Origin: JAPPFW01 sp965200835
GTDB lineage: Bacteria; Actinomycetota; Acidimicrobiia; Spongiisociales; Spongiisociaceae
NCBI GenBank assembly: GCA_965200835.1
Contig: OZ241390.1
Location: forward strand, 434,001-498,000
Direction: 5' to 3'
Length of the DNA: 64,000 bases
This document shows, in pieces, positions 17,666-27,012 of this stretch; the stretch's first letter is position 1; the number at the start of each line of letters is the position of its first letter. Under the pieces are notes generated by a model, which had not been told where the DNA came from, did not search any database, and was given only the letters and a program-made list of their open reading frames with translations. The translations under genes were made by a program, and so were the position numbers.

Positions 17666-17668
17666 CCA

Positions 17669-18181
17669 GTGCCTGCCTTGATGCTGCTACGGCACGCCAA
17701 GTCCGACTGGAAGGTCGACTACCGCGGGGATCGGATGCGACCCTTGAACAAGCGCGGCGTCAGGTCGGCTCGGGCGGTGGGTGAGTTCGTCTCGAGCCAG
17801 GGCTTGGTGCCCGAGCTGATCTTCACCTCGCCAGCGGTACGAACCGCTACCACCGCTGATCTAGCCGTCGAGGCAGGCGGATGGGACAGTGAGATAGTCA
17901 CGGTGCCCGACCTGTACGGGGCCCACCCGGCTCGGGTGCTGGAACTGGTCAGGGAGGTTCGGAATGTGAACCGCCTCATGGTGGTGGGGCACGAGCCGAC
18001 CATGTCCGGCGTGCTCGGGCGGATGTCGGGAAGCCGGGTGCGCGTACCGACCGCCGCCCTGGCCTCCCTCCGGCTCCACCACGATCACTGGGCCGAGATC
18101 GCATGGGGAACCGCGGAGCTGGAATTGTTCATCAGGCCCCGATTGCTGGTCGCGATATCCCAGCAGCGCTACCAGCCTTGA
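17669..18181 (+). CDS. sixA: SixA-type phosphohistidine phosphatase
   Basis: A 170-residue histidine phosphatase superfamily protein. The catalytic RHG-type motif is LRHAKSDW at residues 7-14, and the second catalytic His is in VVGHEPTMSGV. SixA enzymes remove phosphate from phosphohistidine on proteins. Its position 4 bp after ppk suggests a link to polyphosphate or to phosphohistidine chemistry, though this coupling is inferred from gene order only. Start is GTG 17669. The end lies just before dxs. Confidence 0.88.
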   Translation: MPALMLLRHAKSDWKVDYRGDRMRPLNKRGVRSARAVGEFVSSQGLVPELIFTSPAVRTATTADLAVEAGGWDSEIVTVPDLYGAHPARVLELVREVRNVNRLMVVGHEPTMSGVLGRMSGSRVRVPTAALASLRLHHDHWAEIAWGTAELELFIRPRLLVAISQQRYQP

Positions 18182-18228
18182 GGGCCGGCGGTGCATTAAC
18201 CTCGGTGCTGCGCCAGCAGATCGCCAGA

Positions 18229-20064
18229 GTGAGCACAGCCAGCACACCGATTCTCGACCAGATCCAGGGACCTGAAGACCTCAAGTCCCTGGATGCTCGC
18301 GACCTCCGGCGCCTGGCTGCCGAGATCCGTCGCCTCATCATCACCACGGTCAACCGCAATGGCGGTCACCTGGGATCCAACCTGGGAATCGTCGAGCTGA
18401 CCATCGCCCTGCATCGAGTCTTCGACTCCCCGCACGACCCCATACTGTTCGACACCGGGCATCAGACCTATCCTCACAAGCTCCTGACCGGTCGCCAGCC
18501 AAACTTCGGCAGCCTTCGCCAAGCGGACGGGATGTCGGGTTATCCCAGCCGGGTCGAGTCGGCCCATGATTGGATCGAGAACAGCCACGCCTCGACCGCC
18601 CTCGCCTATGCCCACGGGCTGGCCTCGGCCCTGAAGAGCAGAGGCGAGGATCGAAGAGTTGTGGCAGTGGTAGGAGACGGCTCCCTGACCGGGGGAATGG
18701 CACTAGAAGGCCTGAACAACATCGGTCACTCCGATAGCAAGGTCACGATCATCCTCAATGACAATGGGCGCTCGTATGCCCCCACAGTCTCCAAACTGTC
18801 GGAGAGCCTTATCAAGTTGCGTGCCAGCCCGGTATACATGCGCAGGCAGGAACGTATAGAAAGCATCGCCGAGTCGGTTCCCTGGGTGGGAGACCTGCTA
18901 CGTCGGGGCATCGGCGCCACCAAGATGGCCATCCGCCAGATGTGGGATCCGCCGGCCGTCTTCGAACAGCTTGGCATCCATTATGTCGGCCCGTACAACG
19001 GCCATGAGATCACAGAGCTCGAGGAAGTGCTGCACAAGGTCAAGCAGTTCGAAGGACCGACCGTGGTGCATGTGATCACCCAGAAGGGACGGGGCTACCG
19101 CCCGGCGGAGCGTGACCCTATCAAGAACATGCACGACCTCTCTTCCATCCAGCAGGGCAGCTATACCGCCGCCTTCGCTCAGCACCTCGTCGAGCTAGGC
19201 GATCGGCATCCCGAGCTAGTAGCAGTAACTGCCGCCATGCCGGACTCCACTGGATTACTGCCTTTCATCGACCGTTTCCCGGACCGGGCGTTCGACGTGG
19301 GAATCGCCGAGCAGCATGCCGTGACGATGGCTACCGGGATGGCGATGGGCGGGTTGCGTCCGGTGGTCGCCATCTACTCGACCTTCCTCACCCGAGCCCT
19401 GGACCAGATCAATCTGGACACCGCCCTCCACCGCTGTCCCGTGGTGTTCTGCATAGACCGGGCGGGGATAACGGGGGATGACGGAGCATCCCACCACGGT
19501 CTGCTCGACATGGTGCTCCTGTCGAAGATCCCGGGCATGACCATCTTCGCGCCCTCGTCCTATGAGGAACTTCCCGCCATGCTGGATGCCGCGCTGGGCA
19601 TAACCTACGGTCCCTCCGCCATCCGCTGGCCGAAAGGACCCGCACCTCCGATCCCCGAATGGGAGTTGGCATCGGAGCTATCGGCCAGGCGGGCTCGGGA
19701 GGGCACCGAGATTTGCCTGATCGGGGTGGGCAAGATGTTCACCAGTGCCTGCGAAGCAGCCGATCTACTGGAACTCGAAGGAGTCAGCTGCTCGGTATGG
19801 GATCCCAGGGTCGTCAAGCCGCTCGACCCGGTGATGATCAGCGACGCTGCCCACCATCGCCTGGTGGTCACGATCGAGGATGGACTGCGAGAGGGCGGGA
19901 TCGGCCAAGCCATCCGGGACCGGATCTCAGCATCCGCCCCCACTCCGGTGGTGGTGCTCGGTATTCCCACCACCCATATACCTCACGGAGCGGTGGACCG
20001 GATCCTGGCCGATTACGGACTCGACGCTGCGGGCATCGTCGCCACCGCCCTGAAGCACCTGTAA
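18229..20064 (+). CDS. dxs: 1-deoxy-D-xylulose-5-phosphate synthase
   Basis: First enzyme of the MEP isoprenoid pathway: condenses pyruvate and glyceraldehyde 3-phosphate using thiamine diphosphate. The product is about 611 residues. Seen are GGHLGSNLGIVELTIALHRVF at the N-terminus, the ThDP motif GDGSLTGGMALEGLNN, the catalytic Glu region DVGIAEQHAVTMATGMA, and the transketolase C domain. The frame is open back to 18103 inside sixA; GTG 18229 is chosen because it gives the family N-terminus (STASTPILDQIQGPEDLKSL), with GTG 18205 as an alternative. Isoprenoid precursors feed menaquinone synthesis, to which menB in this window also belongs. Confidence 0.96.
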   Translation: MSTASTPILDQIQGPEDLKSLDARDLRRLAAEIRRLIITTVNRNGGHLGSNLGIVELTIALHRVFDSPHDPILFDTGHQTYPHKLLTGRQPNFGSLRQADGMSGYPSRVESAHDWIENSHASTALAYAHGLASALKSRGEDRRVVAVVGDGSLTGGMALEGLNNIGHSDSKVTIILNDNGRSYAPTVSKLSESLIKLRASPVYMRRQERIESIAESVPWVGDLLRRGIGATKMAIRQMWDPPAVFEQLGIHYVGPYNGHEITELEEVLHKVKQFEGPTVVHVITQKGRGYRPAERDPIKNMHDLSSIQQGSYTAAFAQHLVELGDRHPELVAVTAAMPDSTGLLPFIDRFPDRAFDVGIAEQHAVTMATGMAMGGLRPVVAIYSTFLTRALDQINLDTALHRCPVVFCIDRAGITGDDGASHHGLLDMVLLSKIPGMTIFAPSSYEELPAMLDAALGITYGPSAIRWPKGPAPPIPEWELASELSARRAREGTEICLIGVGKMFTSACEAADLLELEGVSCSVWDPRVVKPLDPVMISDAAHHRLVVTIEDGLREGGIGQAIRDRISASAPTPVVVLGIPTTHIPHGAVDRILADYGLDAAGIVATALKHL

Positions 20065-20188
20065 GGCCAGCTAATCAACTCGGTTGACCTATAATCCAGC
20101 CGGACAGTGGGTTGCCGTCGAACGGAACCCACGAGGCCGATTTGGGTCTCATAGGCGACACGGGAAGGAACGAAAGGTTCGACAGCTT

Positions 20189-21355
20189 ATGATCAAGAAA
20201 CTAATACCCCTATTTTGCGTGCTGGCTCTGATAGTCAGCGCTTGTGGCGGGGATTCCACATCGGAACCCGAGGCCACGACCGCGGCGACCGAGGCTGCCA
20301 CTACCACCGCCGCCGCCACGACAGCCGAGACGATGGCAGAGGAACCGGAAGAAGTGACAGTGGACCTGAGCCAGGGTGGAACGCTCGCTGAGGTTCAAGC
20401 CCGTGGATCCCTGCGATGCGGGGTCTCCACCAGCGCCATCGGTTTCGCTGAGCCGCAACCCGACGGTTCATACAACGGATTCGACGCCGATTTCTGCCGC
20501 GCAGTAGCCGCCGCAGTGCTGGGCGATGCCAGTGCGGTCGAGTTCGTAGGAACCACCGCGGCCGAGCGCTTCAACGTGCTGGCTGCCGGTGAGATCGATG
20601 TGCTCTTCCGGAACACCACCTGGACCCAGAGCCGTGACACCGAGATCGGTGGCGACTTTGGACCGACCACCTTCTACGATGGCCAGCAGGTGATGGGCAA
20701 GGCCGACTTCGGCTTCACCGATGCATCGACCCTGGCCGACGTGGATGGCGCCCGTCTTTGCACCAATGCGGGAACCACCACCGAGAAGAACATCACCGAG
20801 GGTGCTCGCGTCGTGGGCGCGGAGATCGAGCTGGTGACGGTCGAGGCCTTCCCGGAGGCCATGGAGCTGTTCCGCCAGGGATCCTGCGACCTGGTGACCA
20901 CCGATGGCTCGGCCCTGTTCGGCCATCGCTACTCGTCAGTCCAGAACGGTGAGATCGCGGAGGGTGAGTGGATCATCTTCCCGACCACTCCGATCTCCAA
21001 GGAGCCGCTCGGGCCCATGTACCGGCAGAACGACAGCCAGTGGGCTGACGTCATCAACTGGTTGGTCTTCGCGCTGGTGATCGCCGACGAGAAGGGCGTT
21101 ACGTCCATGAATGTCGACGAGATGGCCGCCAACCCACCCGATCCGGAGGTTGGTCGCCTCCTCGGCGTGGGTGAGGACGAGCTCCAGTCCAAGATGGGGA
21201 TCCCGGCCGACGGGTTCCAGCAGGCGATCCGCCAGGTTGGGAACTACGACGAGATCTACGTCAACAACCTGGAATCTCTCGGTTTCACCAGGATTGGCTC
21301 CGCCAATGCCCGCTGGACCGAAGGTGGTCTGATCTACGCTCCTCCGGCGCGCTGA
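20189..21355 (+). CDS. aapJ: Amino-acid ABC transporter substrate-binding lipoprotein (AapJ/BztA family)
   Basis: A 388-residue extracellular binding protein for L-amino acids, tethered as a lipoprotein. The signal LIPLFCVLALIVSAC ends in a lipobox with Cys. A Thr/Ala/Glu-rich linker of about 45 residues follows, then the binding fold starting GSLRCGVSTSAIGFAEPQ. Family marks are NGFDADFCRAVAAAVLGD, FRNTTWTQSRDTE and EPLGPMYRQNDSQWADV. ATG 20189 is chosen because it begins the signal peptide and follows GAAAGG. A TATAAT at 20090-20095 may be the -10 element. A terminator-like hairpin after the gene separates it from the permease genes, consistent with higher expression of the binding protein. 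Confidence 0.93.
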   Translation: MIKKLIPLFCVLALIVSACGGDSTSEPEATTAATEAATTTAAATTAETMAEEPEEVTVDLSQGGTLAEVQARGSLRCGVSTSAIGFAEPQPDGSYNGFDADFCRAVAAAVLGDASAVEFVGTTAAERFNVLAAGEIDVLFRNTTWTQSRDTEIGGDFGPTTFYDGQQVMGKADFGFTDASTLADVDGARLCTNAGTTTEKNITEGARVVGAEIELVTVEAFPEAMELFRQGSCDLVTTDGSALFGHRYSSVQNGEIAEGEWIIFPTTPISKEPLGPMYRQNDSQWADVINWLVFALVIADEKGVTSMNVDEMAANPPDPEVGRLLGVGEDELQSKMGIPADGFQQAIRQVGNYDEIYVNNLESLGFTRIGSANARWTEGGLIYAPPAR

Positions 21356-21381
21356 TCGACACATTTTCTTGACCTTGAGAA

Positions 21382-21409
21382 GGGGGCACCGCCAACGGTG
21401 CCCCCTTTT
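21382..21409 (+). terminator. Intrinsic terminator/attenuator between aapJ and aapQ
   Basis: GGGGGCACCG, loop CCAA, CGGTGCCCCC, then TTTT. A 10-bp perfect stem followed by a T run 27 bp after the aapJ stop is a classic rho-independent terminator. Leaky termination here would give more binding protein than permease. Confidence 0.85.
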
Positions 21410-21456
21410 CCGCGTTCTGAGTTGGTATGATTTAGGTACTGAACGCGGGCGGTCGC

Positions 21457-23010
21457 ATGTCAACACCAACCGACAGAACATCTGAGGGCCGGGTTCCCAT
21501 ATGGCGGAATGTGGTCGTCATCAAGTGGGCGACCCAGTTCGCAGTTCTCGTGGGTGTGATCTGGATGGGATTCATCCTGATCACCCAGGCCAACTCCAAC
21601 CTACTGGCCACCGGTATCCCCTTTTCATGGGACTTCCTAGGAGAGCCGCTCGGCGTGAAGCTCCTCGAGGGACTCAACACCGATCCCGAGTCCGGTCTGG
21701 AAGCCTTGGCCGTCGGGATGGTCAACATGATCCGGATTGCCTGGAGTGGCGTGATCGCCGCCACCATCCTCGGCACGGTGATTGGCGTGGCCAGATTGTC
21801 CTCCAACTGGATCGTCACCAGAATCGCCAACTCCTACATCGAGTTCTTCCGCAACATCCCCCTCCTGGTCCAGATCTTCTTCTGGCAGGCGCTGATCATC
21901 GGCGTGCTTCCCGACCTGACACCGGATATGGCTGGAAGCGGGTGGTTCTTCGGCAGCCCGAAGGGGATCGCCATGCCATGGTTCACTCCCCAAGCCGGCC
22001 GCTGGCAATACACCGCGCTGGTGATCGTGGGCGTCGTCGTGGCGCGCTGGGTCTATCGTCGGCGCGTCGATCTGCTCGAACGGGAAGGCCGCGAGACCAA
22101 TGCCCTGAGCTGGGGATTAGGCACCTTTGCGTTGTTCCTCGTTGGTGGATGGTTTGTCCACCCGATCCTCGGCGTGCTGGGCTGGGTCTTTGCAGGTCTC
22201 GCCTGGGTAGCCGGAACATTGCCGGTGTTCGCCTTCCAGGTGATTCTGGCTGTGGCCGCAGTCGGGTTAGCCGTCCGTTACATCCTCCGGTACCTGCAAG
22301 GACTCCGCACCCCTGCCGGAATGGCTCAACCCACAGACGACGACATCTTCCGCCTAGTTGTGGCAGCAGTAATAGCGGTGGGTCTGGCCATCTTCCTGTT
22401 CTCGGGAGCCGGGGAAGCTACGGTCGCTCGGTTCTTCGGCAGGACCATGACGTACAAGATGAACTGGGGACTCGAGCCCCTGTTCGAGTTCCTGGCTTCC
22501 CGATTCCAGTTCGCTGGAGGGGCCCCGCTCAGCTTCACCCTCCCGGAGGTGATCGTTCCCACCAACTTCCCCCGGTACTCTGGGGAGGTCGGAAAGGCCC
22601 TCACGCCGGGATTCGTGGCCGTCTGGATGGGTGTCACCTTCTATACGGCAGCCTTCATAGCCGAGATCGTCCGGGCCGGAATCATGGCAGTGCCGCGGGG
22701 CCAGAGCGAAGCCGCTACGGCGATGGGTCTAAAGAGGGGCCAGGCGCTGCGCTTGGTGGTGCTCCCTCAGGCCTTCCGGATCATCCTTCCTCCCCTCGGC
22801 TCCCAGTACCTCAACCTGGCCAAGAACACCTCGCTGGGAATCGCGGTCGCCTACGCCGACATAGTCCAGGTGGGACAGACGATCATCAACCAGGAAGCTC
22901 AATCCTTGGCCGTGTTCATGATCTGGATGATGTTCTACTCCATGGTGAGTCTGATCCTGTCCGGCATCGTCAACTATTACAACCGTAAGATGGCCCTGGT
23001 GGAGCGCTGA
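21457..23010 (+). CDS. aapQ: Amino-acid ABC transporter permease (AapQ/BztB family), enlarged
   Basis: A 517-residue inner-membrane permease of the general amino-acid ABC transporter. The N-terminal part has helices and the stretch ANSYIEFFRNIPLLVQIFFWQ; the C-terminal part has the EAA-loop region AEIVRAGIMAVPRGQSEAA followed by GLKRGQALRLVVLPQAFRI, which contacts the ATPase. Between them, about residues 175-340 hold extra hydrophobic segments (ALVIVGVVVARWVY, FALFLVGGWFVHPILGVLGW, FQVILAVAAVGLAVRYI) that make it longer than the roughly 400 residues I expect for AapQ. The stop is followed 1 bp later by the aapM start. Confidence 0.9.
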   Translation: MSTPTDRTSEGRVPIWRNVVVIKWATQFAVLVGVIWMGFILITQANSNLLATGIPFSWDFLGEPLGVKLLEGLNTDPESGLEALAVGMVNMIRIAWSGVIAATILGTVIGVARLSSNWIVTRIANSYIEFFRNIPLLVQIFFWQALIIGVLPDLTPDMAGSGWFFGSPKGIAMPWFTPQAGRWQYTALVIVGVVVARWVYRRRVDLLEREGRETNALSWGLGTFALFLVGGWFVHPILGVLGWVFAGLAWVAGTLPVFAFQVILAVAAVGLAVRYILRYLQGLRTPAGMAQPTDDDIFRLVVAAVIAVGLAIFLFSGAGEATVARFFGRTMTYKMNWGLEPLFEFLASRFQFAGGAPLSFTLPEVIVPTNFPRYSGEVGKALTPGFVAVWMGVTFYTAAFIAEIVRAGIMAVPRGQSEAATAMGLKRGQALRLVVLPQAFRIILPPLGSQYLNLAKNTSLGIAVAYADIVQVGQTIINQEAQSLAVFMIWMMFYSMVSLILSGIVNYYNRKMALVER

Positions 23011-23011
23011 C

Positions 23012-25060
23012 ATGGCTAAAGAGACACCCGACTTGACCACTGTCGATCCGGTCGAGCGAGCGCCCGATCCTCCGCCGGCCGGACCCTGGCGGTGGATGCG
23101 GGAGAACCTGTTCATCGGTCACACCCCTCGTCAGATCGGCTTCAACGCCTTCCTGACGGTGGTTTTCATACTGATCCTGCTGAACATCCTGCGCTTCGTG
23201 ACGTCCTACATGTTTTCCCCGGGACGTAGGTGGTCGGCCGTCACGTACAACATGAAGCTGATGATGGTGCAGGCCTACCCACAGGAGGATCTGATCCGGA
23301 TCTGGTCCTCCCTAGGCATCTTCGTGGTGCTAACGGTCTGGTCGATGGCCTCCTGGAAAGTGGGTGGTCGCCTCGAACTCTCCACCTTCGCTAGGGGAGT
23401 CCGGACCGGGGCGGCCCTGGTGGCCGTCGCCGCCATCATGCACCATGCGGCCGAGGCCGCCAGTTTCGGTATCCCTCTCTTGATGTTCGACTCCCCGGCC
23501 GACTGGAGCACCCTCCGGACAGGGGTCTTCCTGGTCGCAGTTGCCCTGGCTGTGGTGGCTCATCTCGTGGGGCAACGGGCCCGCGCGGCCGACCCTTCAC
23601 CAACCATCCCGACCCTGGCGGTACCCGTGATAATCATGGCTGCCCTGGTCGCCGCTATGTGGACAGTCGAACTGCCGGTTCCGCTGGAACAGTACGACGA
23701 GAACACCGCCCGGATCGCCTCCACCACCACCGGACCCTGGACGATCCTATTTGCCCTGGCCGTAGTGGCGTACATGGTGGGCCTGAGGATCGAGCGGCAC
23801 CGGCCTCGTACCCTACGGCGGTTCCTGGTCTGGGCGTGGATACTTTCCTATCCGGTCATCATCTTCATCATCCAACGCAACCCCGTCCTCGACTGGTCGG
23901 ACATACTCGGTTTCGGCGAGACCCCTTTCCTACGCTCGGACCTGGGAACGCTGTTGCTGGTCGGCCTGCTTGGGAGTGCCGCCCTATGGGTGCTGGCGCT
24001 TCCCAACAGCCGCAAGGCCGCTGGCATCGTGGTAATCATCGTCGGCTTGGTAGTGGCTGGTTTGCCCTTCGCCTTCGGAAGTGAAGCACCCTTCTGGGCC
24101 ACCGCGGGAGTGCTACTGGTGGGGGCGGGAGTGGTGCTGGCCGGTCTGTTGATACCGGACTCTATCGAGTCGATCAGGGCCGCCGGCGCCGGACTGGCAC
24201 TGGTGTGCCTGCTGGTGTGGTTCGTTCCCATGCCGTTCATCTACCGAATCCTGATAGTGGTCTTCACGCTGTTCCTGGTGGTCACCCCAACCTTCGGCGG
24301 AACCGAAAAGGGACGCTTCACCCTCGTGCGAGCCTGGCTATTGATGGTGCTGGCAGTGGTAACTGCCTTCCGACTTGGTGCTGCCCCTACCTCGCTGGAG
24401 TTCCAAGGCACCACCTTCCTGGGCGGTTTCAACCTCACCATCCTGCTGGCGGTAACCGGGATTGCCCTGTCACTTCCCGTTGGTCTGGTTCTCGCACTGG
24501 CCCGCACCTCGTCCTTGCCGATCTTCCGCATACTTGCCACTGGATACATCGAGCTGGTTCGGAGCATTCCCCTCATCACCTGGCTCTTCTTCGGAGCAAA
24601 CATGCTCGCCGCTTTCTTGCCTGCAGGGGTGGAGTTCGACGAGATCGTGCGGACCGTGGCGGTCGTCTGCATCTTCAACTCTGCGTATGTGGCTGAGAAC
24701 ATTCGGGGAGGACTGCAAGCCATCAATCGGGGCCAGCACGAAGCAGCGCGTGCCGTGGGGCTGACCATCGTGCAGTCCAACTCACTGGTGATCCTTCCCC
24801 AGGCGGTGAGAACCGTGATTCCGGCGATAATCGGATCGATCATTGTCTCATTCAAGGACACTTCCCTGGTGGCGATCATCGGGCTGGCCGACATACTGCT
24901 GATCGCCCGATTCTTCATACCCAATCAGAGCGATCCAAACTTCCAGGGAACCCTGCCCCAGATGATGTTCTTCATGGCACTGTTCTATTGGATCATCACC
25001 TTCACGATCTCCCGACTGGGCATGCGTTACGAACGCAGCCAAGGTCTCGGAGAGCGCTGA
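23012..25060 (+). CDS. aapM: Amino-acid ABC transporter permease (AapM/BztC family), strongly enlarged
   Basis: The second permease of the transporter, 682 residues, against roughly 380-430 in well-known AapM/BztC proteins. The conserved permease core is in the last third: TGYIELVRSIPLITWLFFGA, then the EAA loop AENIRGGLQAINRGQHEAAR, then SNSLVILPQAVRTVIPAI and SFKDTSLVAIIGLADIL. The first 450 residues hold about ten additional hydrophobic segments (for example MHHAAEAASFGIPLLMF, LFALAVVAYMVGL, TLLLVGLLGSAALWVLAL). It is translated right after aapQ. What the extra membrane domain does is unknown. Confidence 0.9.
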   Translation: MAKETPDLTTVDPVERAPDPPPAGPWRWMRENLFIGHTPRQIGFNAFLTVVFILILLNILRFVTSYMFSPGRRWSAVTYNMKLMMVQAYPQEDLIRIWSSLGIFVVLTVWSMASWKVGGRLELSTFARGVRTGAALVAVAAIMHHAAEAASFGIPLLMFDSPADWSTLRTGVFLVAVALAVVAHLVGQRARAADPSPTIPTLAVPVIIMAALVAAMWTVELPVPLEQYDENTARIASTTTGPWTILFALAVVAYMVGLRIERHRPRTLRRFLVWAWILSYPVIIFIIQRNPVLDWSDILGFGETPFLRSDLGTLLLVGLLGSAALWVLALPNSRKAAGIVVIIVGLVVAGLPFAFGSEAPFWATAGVLLVGAGVVLAGLLIPDSIESIRAAGAGLALVCLLVWFVPMPFIYRILIVVFTLFLVVTPTFGGTEKGRFTLVRAWLLMVLAVVTAFRLGAAPTSLEFQGTTFLGGFNLTILLAVTGIALSLPVGLVLALARTSSLPIFRILATGYIELVRSIPLITWLFFGANMLAAFLPAGVEFDEIVRTVAVVCIFNSAYVAENIRGGLQAINRGQHEAARAVGLTIVQSNSLVILPQAVRTVIPAIIGSIIVSFKDTSLVAIIGLADILLIARFFIPNQSDPNFQGTLPQMMFFMALFYWIITFTISRLGMRYERSQGLGER

Positions 25061-25088
25061 TGGCCCGGTTTAGTCGAGGGAGGACGGC

Positions 25089-25844
25089 ATGAGCAGCAAC
25101 GGAGAAGGTAGGGCCTCAGAGGCGATCGTTTGCGAGGACATCAAGAAGTGGTTCGGTGACTTCCAGGCCCTGACCGGGGTGAGCACCTCCATCGGCTGGG
25201 GGGAAGTGGTAGTAGTCATCGGTCCCTCCGGCTCCGGTAAGTCCACCTTCATACGGTGCATCAACCGGCTCGAGAACCACCAGAAGGGTCGCATCGTCGT
25301 GGATGGCATCGAGCTGACCAACGACGTCCGCAATATCGACGCCATCCGACGGGAGATCGGCATGGTCTTCCAGCAGTTCAATCTGTTCCCTCACCTCACC
25401 GTCCTGCAGAACATAACGCTGGCTCCCATATGGGTACGCAACCGGACCCGTACTGACTCCGAAGGCGAAGCCATGAAGCTGCTCGAGAGGGTGGGTATTC
25501 CCGAGCAGGCCGACAAGTATCCGGGCCAGCTGTCGGGCGGCCAGCAGCAGAGGGTTGCCATAGCCCGTGCCCTGGCCATGAACCCTGAGATCATGCTGTT
25601 CGACGAGCCTACTTCCGCTCTCGACCCGGAGATGATCAAGGAAGTGCTGGACGTGATGAAGGAGTTGGCCAAGTCGGGCATGACGATGATCGTGGTGACC
25701 CATGAAATGGGATTCGCCCGCGAGGTTGCCGACCGGATCCTCTTCTTCGACTACGGCACGATCGTCGAGGAAGGAACGCCCGAGCACTTCTTCACCAACC
25801 CCCAGCACGACCGCACCAAGCTGTTCCTCAGCCAGATTCTCTAA
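25089..25844 (+). CDS. aapP: Amino-acid ABC transporter ATPase (AapP/BztD, GlnQ type)
   Basis: A 251-residue ATPase that powers the aapJQM system. Walker A is GPSGSGKSTFIRC, the signature is LSGGQQQRVAIARALAM, Walker B is MLFDEPTSALDPE and the H-loop is VVTHEMGFAREVADR. These are typical of polar amino-acid importers of the GlnQ group. GAGGGAGGA upstream of ATG 25089 is a strong ribosome-binding site. It is the last gene of the operon and is followed by a good terminator at 25875. Confidence 0.96.
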   Translation: MSSNGEGRASEAIVCEDIKKWFGDFQALTGVSTSIGWGEVVVVIGPSGSGKSTFIRCINRLENHQKGRIVVDGIELTNDVRNIDAIRREIGMVFQQFNLFPHLTVLQNITLAPIWVRNRTRTDSEGEAMKLLERVGIPEQADKYPGQLSGGQQQRVAIARALAMNPEIMLFDEPTSALDPEMIKEVLDVMKELAKSGMTMIVVTHEMGFAREVADRILFFDYGTIVEEGTPEHFFTNPQHDRTKLFLSQIL

Positions 25845-25874
25845 ACAAACTCAACCCCCTCATACGGGTGTTGG

Positions 25875-25904
25875 CGGGCAGGACGTGTCCCTCCTGCCCG
25901 TTTT
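25875..25904 (+). terminator. Intrinsic terminator of the aap operon
   Basis: CGGGCAGGA, 8-nt loop, TCCTGCCCG, then TTTT. Perfect 9-bp stem with T run, 30 bp after the aapP stop. Confidence 0.85.
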
Positions 25905-25975
25905 CGTTGAGAGTCCCCTGCGGCGCGGCGGTCGGATCACCTGCCCCTCTCGCGTCCAGTGCCCGCCCGCCTCTC

Positions 25976-26015
25976 AAAGCGTGAGACCCGGGTCGGTTCC
26001 CGGGTCTCACGCTTT
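25976..26015. terminator. Bidirectional terminator between the aap operon and the stomatin gene
   Basis: A perfect 17-bp stem, AAAGCGTGAGACCCGGG with CCCGGGTCTCACGCTTT around the loop TCGGTT. A run of T follows the stem on both strands, so it can end the plus-strand aap transcript and the minus-strand stomatin transcript whose gene stops at 26034. Confidence 0.85.
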
Positions 26016-26033
26016 CACTGAATTGGGAGGGGA

Positions 26034-26975
26034 TCAGCCGGTCATGTCTGCCTTATCACCGGAGTTGACACCGTCTTTGAACATCTCTCCGATGGAGCCT
26101 ACCGCTCCCAGCAACCCCGACGTGTCGAGCGGGAGGAAGATCTTGGTGGCCTGACCATTGGCCACCCCCTCCAACGTCTCCAGGTAGCGGATGGCGATCA
26201 GGTCGTCAGTCGGATCTCCAGTGTGGATTGCCTGGAATACCCGTTCGATGGCTTGTCCTTCACCTTCCGCCACGGTGAGCTTCTGGTACTTCTCGGCATC
26301 GGCCACTCGCTTGATCGCCTCGGCTTCACCCTCGGCCCGCAGGATGGCTGACTCCTTGACACCCTCCGCCTGGAGAATGGCCGAGCGCTTCTCACCCTCA
26401 GCCTCGGTCACCGCCGCCCTACGATCCCGCTCCGCCTTCATCTGGCGGTGCATGGCATCGGCCACGTCCGGCGGCGGCTCGATCCGCTGGATCTCGACCC
26501 GAACCACCCGGGTTCCCCACTTGTCGGTGGCATCGTCGAGTATCTGGCGCAGCTTGGTGTTGATCAGCTCACGGGAGATCAGCGCCTCGTCGAGCTGCAG
26601 GTCACCGACCACGTTCCTGAGGTTGGTCTGGGCCAACTTGGTGATGGCCAGGATGAAGTTGCCGACCGCATACTTGAGCTTCACAGGGTCGGTCGCCTCG
26701 TAATAGATGACCGCGTCGACCGTCACCACCACGTTGTCCTTGGTGATGACCTCCTGGGGTGGAACATCCACCACCTGCTCGCGCATGTCCACCTTCAACA
26801 TCCTCTGTACGAAGGGGATCACGAACCGCAGCCCGGGTGACACGGTGTTGCGGTATTTGCCCAATACCTCAATCAAGCCCTGCTCGTATGGTCGCACGAT
26901 CCGGAACCCGCTGGCGGCGATGATGAGCACCGCCAGCGCCACGACGATTAGCAGGATTACAGGAGCAAGATCCAT
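26034..26975 (-). CDS. Stomatin/prohibitin-like SPFH protein (QmcA type)
   Basis: A 313-residue membrane protein with one N-terminal helix (VILLIVVALAVLIIAASGF) and an SPFH band-7 domain starting RIVRPYEQGLIEVLGKYRNT. LRFVIPFVQRMLKVDMREQ and PQEVITKDNVVVTVDAVIYY are standard for this family. A long Glu/Ala/Lys-rich coiled coil follows (residues about 170-235). These proteins form large membrane rings or microdomains. AAAGGAAAAAC precedes ATG 26975. An NfeD-like gene lies 37 bp upstream on the same strand, the usual stomatin-NfeD operon in which NfeD partners with the SPFH protein. Confidence 0.93.
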   Translation of the reverse strand: MDLAPVILLIVVALAVLIIAASGFRIVRPYEQGLIEVLGKYRNTVSPGLRFVIPFVQRMLKVDMREQVVDVPPQEVITKDNVVVTVDAVIYYEATDPVKLKYAVGNFILAITKLAQTNLRNVVGDLQLDEALISRELINTKLRQILDDATDKWGTRVVRVEIQRIEPPPDVADAMHRQMKAERDRRAAVTEAEGEKRSAILQAEGVKESAILRAEGEAEAIKRVADAEKYQKLTVAEGEGQAIERVFQAIHTGDPTDDLIAIRYLETLEGVANGQATKIFLPLDTSGLLGAVGSIGEMFKDGVNSGDKADMTG

Positions 26976-27012
26976 GTGTTTTTCCTTTCTTATCGAATCT
27001 TATCGAACTTGG

